Part shown: piece after piece, positions 1-5,846 of the stretch
How positions within the stretch are numbered: the first letter of the stretch is position 1
Layout: every line of letters starts with the position of its first letter
Assembly: GCA_030608245.1 (NCBI GenBank)
Contig: JAUWEO010000065.1
Span: forward strand, 1-8,597
Length of the DNA: 8,597 nt
Source of the DNA: Candidatus Latescibacterota bacterium
GTDB lineage: Bacteria > Latescibacterota > MVCY01
Reading direction: 5' to 3'
Position numbers and translations under genes: made by a program
Notes under the pieces: generated by a model
Told to the model about the DNA's origin: nothing
The model's input: only the letters and a program-made list of their open reading frames with translations
Database searches by the model: none

Positions 1-273
1 TTGGATCAAGCTTGTCGTCGGCAACAATTAGGAGAAGGGTGGTTTGCCGGCCTCGAAGATGTGCCTAAGCAAGCCATTTCTATGTCCATAAGGCAAATTA
101 TGAAGTCGAAGGCTATTGTCTGCACCGTTCCGGACAGGAGAAAGGCACAGGCTGTGAGAGACTGCCTGGAGGAGGAGATTTCTCCCCGGCATCCGGCCTC
201 CGTATTGAGAGAACATCCAAACGCATTTCTCTACTTAGACAGAGATGCAGCTTCCCTGCTCAAAGAGAAATAG
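1..273 (+). CDS. nagB: Glucosamine-6-phosphate deaminase family protein, C-terminal part
   Basis: This is the last 90 codons of a gene that runs in from before the window; the frame is open at base 1, so the TTG there is not a start. The visible part has the typical C-terminal pattern of the NagB family: QQLGEGWF, then DVPKQAISMSIRQIMKSK, then a VPDRRKAQAV segment, and near the end HPASVLREHPNAFLYLDRDA. Family members are usually about 230-270 residues, so roughly two thirds lies outside. The family converts glucosamine 6-phosphate to fructose 6-phosphate and ammonia in the cytoplasm. The catalytic N-terminal half is not visible, so a related sugar-phosphate isomerase or lactonase remains possible. 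A sugar kinase gene follows 261 bp downstream, which fits sugar-phosphate metabolism, but a separate promoter lies between them. Confidence 0.82.
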   Translation: MDQACRRQQLGEGWFAGLEDVPKQAISMSIRQIMKSKAIVCTVPDRRKAQAVRDCLEEEISPRHPASVLREHPNAFLYLDRDAASLLKEK

Positions 274-299
274 ACCATCCCTACAGGCAGAGAAAATCC

Positions 300-328
300 T
301 TGACAATCAGTATCCGTAGGGGTATATT
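300..328 (+). promoter_or_regulatory. Predicted sigma70-type promoter upstream of the PfkB kinase gene
   Basis: A perfect -35 hexamer TTGACA (300-305) is followed after exactly 17 bp by TATATT (323-328), which matches the TATAAT -10 consensus at five of six positions. Transcription would start near 335 and leave a leader of about 200 nt before the kinase ATG at 535. It begins 26 bp after the nagB stop codon. The assignment rests on sequence match alone. Confidence 0.6.
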
Positions 329-358
329 TAATCGAGCACACTGACAAGGCGACGTTGT

Positions 359-387
359 GAGAGAGGGCTTCTGCCCTCGATATTCTC
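359..387 (+). other. RNA hairpin in the leader of the PfkB kinase gene
   Basis: GAGGGC (363-368) and GCCCTC (373-378) form a perfect 6-bp stem closed by a TTCT tetraloop. GAGA (359-362) can extend it by pairing with TCTC (384-387) across a 5-nt bulge. There is no T-run after it, so it is not a standard intrinsic terminator. It lies downstream of the promoter at 300-328 and would be part of the transcript. Any regulatory role is unproven. Confidence 0.45.
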
Positions 388-426
388 TGTACTGCTAACT
401 TGACAGCATAGGAATTTCCATTTATT

Positions 427-498
427 GGACGCAGATAAGCGCAGATTATCAAGATTACAGATATTATTTTCTGCGGTCATCGGCGAAAATCTGCGTCC
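427..498. repeat. Nested inverted repeat of CGCAGAT type in the nagB-pfkB spacer
   Basis: The outer arms GGACGCAGAT (427-436) and ATCTGCGTCC (489-498) are exact 10-bp reverse complements. An inner pair, CGCAGA (440-445) and TCTGCG (470-475), nests inside them, so the 72-bp unit can fold into a two-tier hairpin. The unit ends 36 bp before the kinase start codon. Its compact symmetrical form in non-coding DNA suggests a dispersed intergenic repeat, but no second copy is in the window. Confidence 0.6.
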
Positions 499-534
499 TG
501 ATTGATCTATGGCTCCTCTAATTGCGGAGTGGGG

Positions 535-1497
535 ATGAAAGATGTTGTAGGCTTAGGGGCGTTAAATCTCGACTTAATCTACCGTGTGCCAGAGAATTTC
601 TTTCCAGGAGAGATTCAACCTGGGATAGAGATTCTAGGAGATACTGAGCGACTTGAGTCCATTCTGCAATTGGTGGAGAAAGTAGGCGTAATTGAGGGTA
701 GAAGCGGCGGTGGCTCTGCTGCTAATACTATAGTTGCTCTTTCCCGAATGGGTTTTGATACTGGGTGTGTGGGGAAAATAGGTAATGATCCTGAGGGGAA
801 TTTCCTTATCAGGAGTTTGAAAGGAGTTGACACCAGTAAGGTTCGAAAGGGGAAACAAACAGGCGTGTGTATCTCCTTATTGAGCGAAAGCGGTGAAAGG
901 GCATTGTTGATATTTCCCCACAGCAATGACTGCCTGGCTTACAACGAACTGGATATGAAATACATTGCCAACACCCGCTTTCTTCACCTAAGTTCTTTTG
1001 CCGGAGATACTCCCTTTTGTGTTCAACGGAGGGTGGTTGAAGATATTCCCCCTGGATTGAAGGTCAGTTTCGATCCAGGGGAATTTTATGCCCGGAGGGG
1101 TATCGAACAGCTTTTGCCGTTTCTGAGGCGCAGTTTCGTGGTTTTTCTAACTGCAAAAGAGGTTGAACTTCTGACGGGAGAGCACCATAGAACCGGCTGC
1201 CGAAAGCTGCTGGAATACGGCCCAGAAGTGGTAACGTGTAAATTGGCGGAACAGGGCTCCTATATCCTCTCCAGAGAACAGGAGATCCAGACCCCGGCAG
1301 AGCAAACAGAGGTGGTGGACAAGACAGGGGCTGGAGATGTATTCGACGCCGGATTCTTGGCTGGATTACTATTAGAAAAGCCCCTGGAGGTCTGTGCCTT
1401 CCTGGCGAACAAAGCCGCCGCCCTCAGCTTGACCGCACCCGGAAGACAGAATTATCCGGACAGAGGGTTTCTCGCCCGGGCACTTTCAGATAGCTAA
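535..1497 (+). CDS. PfkB-family carbohydrate kinase
   Basis: This gene encodes an ATP-dependent kinase of the ribokinase/PfkB family, which phosphorylates a sugar or nucleoside hydroxyl in the cytoplasm. The N-terminal substrate region carries GGGSAANT at residues 58-65 and GKIGNDPEG at 80-88. The C-terminal signature is DKTGAGDVFDAGFLAGLL, where GAGD (265-268) supplies the anion hole and the catalytic base Asp268. The length of 320 residues is normal. I chose the ATG at 535 because GGAG (526-529) lies 5 nt upstream and the protein then opens with the usual VGLGALNLD strand; the frame also stays open upstream to a TTG at 502 with no better support. The substrate cannot be read from sequence. 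Ribokinase, fructokinase or adenosine-kinase-like activity are all possible, and a preceding nagB-type gene leans towards a sugar. The promoter at 300-328 probably drives it. Confidence 0.88.
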   Translation: MKDVVGLGALNLDLIYRVPENFFPGEIQPGIEILGDTERLESILQLVEKVGVIEGRSGGGSAANTIVALSRMGFDTGCVGKIGNDPEGNFLIRSLKGVDTSKVRKGKQTGVCISLLSESGERALLIFPHSNDCLAYNELDMKYIANTRFLHLSSFAGDTPFCVQRRVVEDIPPGLKVSFDPGEFYARRGIEQLLPFLRRSFVVFLTAKEVELLTGEHHRTGCRKLLEYGPEVVTCKLAEQGSYILSREQEIQTPAEQTEVVDKTGAGDVFDAGFLAGLLLEKPLEVCAFLANKAAALSLTAPGRQNYPDRGFLARALSDS

Positions 1498-1523
1498 GCT
1501 CTGCTCTGCCACAGGCCAGCGAG

Positions 1524-1606
1524 GTACGAAGCCAGTGAGGAAATCCGAAATTCGAGTATCGAAATTTCGATATTGTTTCGAATTTCGTACTTCAGATTTC
1601 GAATCT
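1524..1606. repeat. Nested palindromic repeat of CGAAATTCG type in the pfkB-pyrB spacer
   Basis: Arms CGAAATTCGA (1546-1555) and TCGAATTTCG (1578-1587) are exact 10-bp reverse complements. They enclose the perfect 16-bp palindrome TATCGAAATTTCGATA (1557-1572). GTACGAA (1524-1530) can also pair with TTCGTAC (1584-1590), and AGATT (1594-1598) with AATCT (1602-1606). A run of seven T at 1624-1630 is too far from any stem for a classical terminator. The cluster looks like a dispersed intergenic repeat. The rest of this 199-bp spacer holds only the pyrB ribosome binding site. Confidence 0.6.
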
Positions 1607-1696
1607 TAACCCAGCACAATTTGTTTTTTTGGCGCAAGAACTTGACACAAGAATTCAAGATCGAGGGTTCAATCCTTATCTGAGAAAGGAGGCAAA

Positions 1697-2620
1697 ATGA
1701 GACTCTCTCATATCATCCGAGCCCAGCAATTCAACCGGGACATACTGGCGGAGGTTTTCTCCACCGCCAAAGAGATGGAGAAGATAGTGAAACAGGGTGG
1801 CTCTGATATATTGCAGCGCAAGATAATGGCCACTGTTTTTTATGAGCCGTCGACCAGAACACGGCTTTCCTTCGAGTCGGCTATGCGAAAGCTGGGTGGG
1901 GAAGTGATAACTACCGAAAACGCCAGAGAATTCTCCTCTGCTGCCAAGGGAGAAGCCTTAGAAGATACTGTGCGGATAGTGGACAGTTACGCCGATGTGA
2001 TTGTGTTACGCCACTACGAAAGCGGTGCCGCCGAGAGGGCAGCCAGTGTCTCCATTGTTCCCATAATTAACGCTGGCGACGGTCCAGGTCAGCACCCCAC
2101 CCAGTCTCTGCTGGATCTTTACACCGTAGAGAAGGAGATAGGCCATTTGGTGGGGCTGGCCATCGCTATGGTGGGAGATCTGGCCAATGGGCGAACGGTG
2201 CGCTCCCTCTGTTATCTTTTGGCCAAATACAATGATGTGAAAATCTACTTTGTGGCCCCAGAAGTGGTGAAGATGAAAGAGGACATCAAGGACTATCTGA
2301 GGGAACACAATGTCAGCTTCGCTGAAGAGAGCGACCTCAAGGCGGTAGCTCCTAAGGTGGATGTAATCTACCAAACTCGCATCCAGAAAGAGCGATTCGG
2401 CGATAGGACAGAGGATTACGAAAAAGCCAGAGGCCAGTACATAATAGACAAAAGTATATTGGATATTATGAGAAAAGACGCTATCATCATGCACCCCCTG
2501 CCCCGAGTGGATGAAATCAGACCGGAAGTAGATGCCGACCCCCGGGCCGCCTATTTCCGCCAGGCCAAAAACGGCCTTTACATCAGGATGGCGCTTCTAA
2601 AGATGGTCTTGCTGGGGTAA
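1697..2620 (+). CDS. pyrB: Aspartate carbamoyltransferase catalytic subunit
   Basis: The enzyme joins carbamoyl phosphate and aspartate to give N-carbamoylaspartate, the committed step of de novo pyrimidine synthesis. All expected active-site residues are visible and line up with E. coli numbering within one residue. The carbamoyl-phosphate motif STRTR is at 52-56; Ser80 and Lys84 lie in the mobile loop that enters the neighbouring subunit; Arg105 is in RHYESGAA. Further on are HPTQ (133-136), GDLANGRT with Arg166, YQTRIQKERF with Arg228 and Gln230, and HPLPRVDEI (266-274). The length of 307 residues is that of an E. coli-type catalytic chain. The start is secure: AAAGGAGG (1685-1692) lies 4 nt before the ATG. 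No regulatory-chain gene pyrI follows; pyrC comes next, 119 bp downstream. No clear -10/-35 pair or pyrimidine attenuator was found upstream. Confidence 0.97.
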   Translation: MRLSHIIRAQQFNRDILAEVFSTAKEMEKIVKQGGSDILQRKIMATVFYEPSTRTRLSFESAMRKLGGEVITTENAREFSSAAKGEALEDTVRIVDSYADVIVLRHYESGAAERAASVSIVPIINAGDGPGQHPTQSLLDLYTVEKEIGHLVGLAIAMVGDLANGRTVRSLCYLLAKYNDVKIYFVAPEVVKMKEDIKDYLREHNVSFAEESDLKAVAPKVDVIYQTRIQKERFGDRTEDYEKARGQYIIDKSILDIMRKDAIIMHPLPRVDEIRPEVDADPRAAYFRQAKNGLYIRMALLKMVLLG

Positions 2621-2626
2621 ACCCAG

Positions 2627-2711
2627 ATTCGGAAAACACCGAATGAACACCGAAACAGCCGGAAAAATAATCTAATATAGTTTCAGTGCCTTTCGGTGTT
2701 TTTCAGTGTTC
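2627..2711. repeat. Intergenic hairpin element, copy A, between pyrB and pyrC
   Basis: The spacer holds two blocks, 2627-2654 and 2682-2711. Each is repeated in inverted orientation beyond thpR, at 4746-4773 (26 of 28 bases match) and 4646-4675 (29 of 30 match). Within this copy, AACACCGAAA (2646-2655) and TTTCGGTGTT (2691-2700) are exact reverse complements and form a 10-bp stem with a 35-nt loop. The element ends 28 bp before the chosen pyrC start. An alternative GTG start for pyrC at 2686 lies inside it. It contains no coding capacity of its own. Confidence 0.8.
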
Positions 2712-2739
2712 AATTTTCCGGAGACGGGCTCAAAACAAG

Positions 2740-4026
2740 ATGGGCAACAGAAGGTTATTGATCAGGGGAGCCAGGGTAATTGACCCCGCCAACCTTGTGG
2801 ATCGGGTGTCAGATATCCTGATCGAAGAGGGAGAAATAAGCAGGGTTGAAGAACCCAGGCCCCGAAATCTGGAAAACATCAGGGTGATCGAAGCGGGGGG
2901 GAAGGTCGTTTTCCCCGGGCTGATAGATATGCATGTGCACCTGCGCCAGCCCGGTGGAGAGGCCAAAGAGACAATCCTGTCGGGGTGTGAAGCAGCCACC
3001 GCCGGAGGGTTCACCGCCTTAGCCTGTATGCCCAATACTCGGCCTCCTGTGGATAGCCCCGAACTTGTGAGATGGATAATCTCCCAGGGCCGGAAGGCCA
3101 AGACGAGAGTTTATCCTATTGCTGCCATCACTAAGGGGCGGAGGGGAGAAGAGCTTTCCGATATATCCCGACTTCTGGAGGCCGGCGCCGTTGCCTTCTC
3201 CGATGACGGTGATCCAGTAGGCAATCCCCAACTGATGCTCTCCGCTTTAAAGATGGCAAAGCAACTGGATGCCCTGATCATCTCGCATGCCGAGGAGAAA
3301 ACACTGACCCAGGGCGGTCAGATGAACGAAGGCCAGGTCTCTGCTGCTCTGGGACTCAAAGGCGTCCCTGTGGTTGCGGAATATATCGGCGTGGCCCGGG
3401 ATATCGCCTTAGCTAAATATGTGGGAGCCAGACTTCACATCGCCCACATAAGTACCGCCGGGGTGGTGGAATTAATCCGCCAGGCCAAACGAAGAGGAGC
3501 AAAGATAACTGCGGAGACTGCTCCGCACTATTTCACCCTAACCGAGGAACAAGTGCGGGTGTCGGGGACAAACGCCAAGATGAATCCTCCCTTGCGCACC
3601 CCAGAAGATGTGGCGGCTATCAAAGAAGGCCTGGCAGACGGAACCATCGATGTAATAGCCTCAGATCACGCTCCCCACACAATCGGGGAGAAGGCTGCCC
3701 CCTTCTCGCAAGCTCCATTCGGCATCATCGGACTGGAAACTGCCCTGGGACTTGTCCTAACCCATTTAGTAGCCCCGGGGATCATCTCATTATCAGAGGC
3801 AGTGACCCTGATGTCAACCAATCCGGCAAGGATCTTGGGGATTGAGGGAGGAGAAATAGAAGTAGGGCAGAAAGCCAATCTCACCATTGTCGACCCCGAA
3901 CTGGAATGGAAAGTAGAGATCAGCAAGTTCAAATCTAAATCCCGAAACTCACCCTTTCAGGGCTGGAAATTGAGAGGACGGGCAGTGGTGACAGTGGTGG
4001 ACGGACAATTGATTGACTGCTATTAA
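2740..4026 (+). CDS. pyrC: Dihydroorotase, type I
   Basis: The enzyme cyclises N-carbamoylaspartate to dihydroorotate, the step directly after PyrB. It is an amidohydrolase with a TIM barrel and a metal centre. The ligand set is complete: HVH (65-67) in DMHVHLRQPG, the Asp of FSDDG (153-157), His183 in ISHAEE, His236 in HIAHIS, and Asp309 in ASDHAPH. The substrate loop HLRQPG (67-72) and the PNTRPP segment (98-103) are also present. From the ATG at 2740 the protein is 428 residues, the usual size for type I enzymes, and begins with the normal LLIRGARVIDPAN strand. The frame extends upstream to a GTG at 2686, but that would add 18 residues encoded by the intergenic repeat. The GGAG at 2720-2723 is far from the ATG (16 nt), so translation initiation here is weakly signalled. 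thpR follows after 35 bp. Confidence 0.96.
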   Translation: MGNRRLLIRGARVIDPANLVDRVSDILIEEGEISRVEEPRPRNLENIRVIEAGGKVVFPGLIDMHVHLRQPGGEAKETILSGCEAATAGGFTALACMPNTRPPVDSPELVRWIISQGRKAKTRVYPIAAITKGRRGEELSDISRLLEAGAVAFSDDGDPVGNPQLMLSALKMAKQLDALIISHAEEKTLTQGGQMNEGQVSAALGLKGVPVVAEYIGVARDIALAKYVGARLHIAHISTAGVVELIRQAKRRGAKITAETAPHYFTLTEEQVRVSGTNAKMNPPLRTPEDVAAIKEGLADGTIDVIASDHAPHTIGEKAAPFSQAPFGIIGLETALGLVLTHLVAPGIISLSEAVTLMSTNPARILGIEGGEIEVGQKANLTIVDPELEWKVEISKFKSKSRNSPFQGWKLRGRAVVTVVDGQLIDCY

Positions 4027-4061
4027 CTTTCAGTTAACTAATACTTTAAGGAATAATTTGC

Positions 4062-4628
4062 ATGGCGGATCTCATCCGCACATTCATTGCCGTGGAGCTC
4101 ACCGATTTGGTGAGAGAACAGATATTCCGACTGGAGCAGCCCCTGCGAAAAGAGGGGGCAAAGGTAGGTTGGGTTAAACCTGAGAACCTCCACTTGACGC
4201 TGAAATTCCTGGGAGATGTCCAGGCGACCCGTATTGACGATGTGGTAGAGGCAACCCAAGAGGCGGTTCAAGGAAAAAAACCATTCATCCTCTGCTTTTC
4301 CGGATTGGGAGTTTTTCCTAACTTGAAACGCCCTCGAGTTGTGTGGATTGGAATAGAACGAGGGACAGATAGTCTGGGAAAAATCCAAAGAGAATTAGAA
4401 GAAAGGCTGTTTCAGCGTGGCTTCCCTCGAGAAGAGCGCGAATTTTCACCCCATCTAACCATCGGAAGGGTGAAGTCCCAGAGGGGCATCGGTGGGCTTG
4501 TTTCAAAACTGGAGAAGACAGAATTCGAGTCCGAAAAGATAGAGGTGGAACAGGTCGTGGTGGTGCGGAGTGATCTGAGGCCCACCGGGGCAGTCTACAC
4601 TCCTCTGGGGATTTGCCGGCTTGGTTAG
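4062..4628 (+). CDS. thpR: RNA 2',3'-cyclic phosphodiesterase (2'-5' RNA ligase family)
   Basis: This is a member of the 2H phosphoesterase superfamily. The two catalytic His-x-Thr-hydrophobic motifs are intact: HLTL at 44-47 and HLTI at 131-134, each in its usual setting (VKPENLHLTLKFLG and FSPHLTIGR). The protein has 188 residues, the normal length, and begins with the typical RTFIAVEL strand. Bacterial members open 2',3'-cyclic phosphates on RNA ends and can join tRNA halves in vitro through a 2'-5' bond; the cellular role is still unclear. AAGGA (4048-4052) lies 9 nt before the ATG. The gene lies 35 bp after pyrC and is probably co-transcribed with it; recA is 189 bp downstream. A thpR-recA neighbourhood is common in bacteria, often with cinA in front, but here pyrC takes that place. 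Confidence 0.93.
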   Translation: MADLIRTFIAVELTDLVREQIFRLEQPLRKEGAKVGWVKPENLHLTLKFLGDVQATRIDDVVEATQEAVQGKKPFILCFSGLGVFPNLKRPRVVWIGIERGTDSLGKIQRELEERLFQRGFPREEREFSPHLTIGRVKSQRGIGGLVSKLEKTEFESEKIEVEQVVVVRSDLRPTGAVYTPLGICRLG

Positions 4629-4645
4629 CCCAAGACTAAAGAATC

Positions 4646-4773
4646 GAACACTGAAAAACACCGAAAGGGACTGAATACTGTAGCTGATGATTGGTAGTTG
4701 TCAAACCAGTAAACCAGTGACCAGTAACCAATTCTCGTTTGTTGCTTCGGTGTTCATTCGATGTTTTTCGAAT
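4646..4773. repeat. Intergenic hairpin element, copy B, between thpR and recA
   Basis: This is the inverted counterpart of the element at 2627-2711. Block 4646-4675 matches the reverse complement of 2682-2711 at 29 of 30 bases. Block 4746-4773 matches the reverse complement of 2627-2654 at 26 of 28. The two blocks are 70 bp apart here against 27 bp in copy A, because a short CCAGT tandem repeat and other sequence separate them. AACACCGAA (4657-4665) and TTCGGTGTT (4746-4754) can pair. The element ends 44 bp before the recA start. Confidence 0.8.
4704..4731. repeat. Short CCAGT tandem repeat
   Basis: Three imperfect units of 7-8 bp, reading AACCAGTA, AACCAGTG and ACCAGTA, followed by a partial ACCA, lie end to end. 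CCAGT occurs at 4706-4710, 4714-4718 and 4721-4725. The tract lies between the two blocks of copy B and is absent from copy A, so it appears to be a later insertion or expansion inside that element. Confidence 0.55.
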
Positions 4774-4817
4774 ATCACTAAAAATCACAAATTATTTGGA
4801 AAAGGAGAGTGACAAAA

Positions 4818-5846
4818 ATGGCCAATGAGGAGAAGCTGAAAGCGGCGGAACTGGCGGTGTCGCAGATAGAAAAGCAGTTTGGCACTGGATCTATAATGAG
4901 GTTGGGGGACGAGCGATTTCGGGTGAAGGCTGAAACCATCTCCACTGGGTCGCTTACCCTGGATGCCGCCTTAGGCATTGGGGGAGTCCCCAGAGGTAGG
5001 GTGATCGAGATATTCGGCCCAGAGGCATCGGGCAAAACCACCTTAGTGCTTCACATAATTGCCGAGGCACAGAAAAAAGACGGCCTCGCCGCCTTCATTG
5101 ACGCCGAACACGCCCTGGATCCAATCTATGCCAAAAAATTGGGCGTAGATGTGGACAACCTGCTTATCTCCCAGCCCAACTATGGCGAAGAAGCGCTGGA
5201 GATCACCGACACACTGGTTCGCAGCGGGGCATTGGATGTGATCGCCATCGACTCGGTGGCTGCATTGGTGCCCAGAGCGGAGTTAGAAGGGGAAATGGGA
5301 GACTCCCATATGGGACTACAGGCACGATTGATGTCCCAGGCACTGAGGAAGCTCTGTGGCTCTATAGATAAGTCGCGTACTTCTGTAATCTTCACCAATC
5401 AGATTCGGATGAAGATCGGGGGACTTCAGTTTGGCAATCCCGAAACCACCACAGGCGGGCGGGCCCTAAAGTTCTATTCATCTGTGCGGCTGGATATCAG
5501 ACGCATTGGAGCTATCAAGAGTGGAGACCAAGTGTTGGGTAATAGAACCAGGGTGAAGACGGTAAAAAACAAGATGGCACCACCTTTTAGAATGGCGGAA
5601 TTTGATATTATCTACGGAGAGGGAATCTCTAAAGAGGGCGATTTACTGGATATAGCCGTTGAACATGACATCGTTCAGAAAAGCGGCACCTGGTTCGCTT
5701 ACGAAAAAGAGAGACTGGGACAGGGGCGTGAGAATACCAAGATATTTCTGAAAGAGAATCCAAAGATCGCTGCCCAGATCGAGGTAAAGGTCAGGGAGAC
5801 GTTGGGACTTGCTCCAAAGGCACAACCATCACCGTCGGAGAGCTGA
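4818..5846 (+). CDS. recA: RecA recombinase
   Basis: RecA forms a filament on single-stranded DNA, carries out strand exchange, and triggers LexA cleavage where LexA exists. Visible elements in order are the N-terminal helix region, Walker A GPEASGKTT (67-75; most RecA proteins have GPESSGKTT), catalytic Glu97 in DAEHALD, Walker B ending in Asp145, loop L1 around EGEMGDSHMG (157-166), and loop L2 from about 195. L2 reads KIGGLQFGNPETTTGG, one residue longer than the usual KIGVMFGNPETTTGG. The C-terminal domain ends in a short PKAQPSPSES tail rather than a long acidic tail. The ATG at 4818 is preferred because GGAGA (4804-4808) lies 9 nt before it; the in-frame GTG at 4809 directly abuts that site. 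Length is 342 residues. No clear LexA box was found upstream. Its last 18 bp overlap the end of convergent thiD. Confidence 0.98.
   Translation: MANEEKLKAAELAVSQIEKQFGTGSIMRLGDERFRVKAETISTGSLTLDAALGIGGVPRGRVIEIFGPEASGKTTLVLHIIAEAQKKDGLAAFIDAEHALDPIYAKKLGVDVDNLLISQPNYGEEALEITDTLVRSGALDVIAIDSVAALVPRAELEGEMGDSHMGLQARLMSQALRKLCGSIDKSRTSVIFTNQIRMKIGGLQFGNPETTTGGRALKFYSSVRLDIRRIGAIKSGDQVLGNRTRVKTVKNKMAPPFRMAEFDIIYGEGISKEGDLLDIAVEHDIVQKSGTWFAYEKERLGQGRENTKIFLKENPKIAAQIEVKVRETLGLAPKAQPSPSES

Noticed and set aside
400..428. Second TTGACA upstream of the PfkB kinase gene
   Set aside because: At 17-bp spacing the -10 would be TATTGG, only three of six matches; the promoter at 300-328 is much better.
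1546..1630. Intrinsic terminator after the PfkB kinase gene
   Set aside because: The stems are AT-rich and the T-run at 1624-1630 begins 17 nt after the last stem, so the required stem-then-T arrangement is missing.
1642..1647. TTGACA that could be a pyrB -35 element
   Set aside because: No acceptable -10 hexamer lies 15-19 bp downstream; the sequence there is AAGATCGAGGGTTC-like.
1665..1675. GGGTTCAATCC resembling a tRNA T-loop
   Set aside because: The five bases on each side do not form a T-stem, and there is no acceptor stem, D-arm or anticodon arm upstream.
2006..2494. Long 162-codon open frame antisense to pyrB
   Set aside because: It lies wholly within a convincing pyrB, shows no recognisable motif, and is best seen as a shadow of the coding frame.
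4746..4790. Possible LexA/SOS box before recA, from TTCG...CGAA symmetry
   Set aside because: It fits neither the CTGT-N8-ACAG nor the GAAC-N4-GTTC pattern, and the symmetry is explained by the intergenic repeat copy B.
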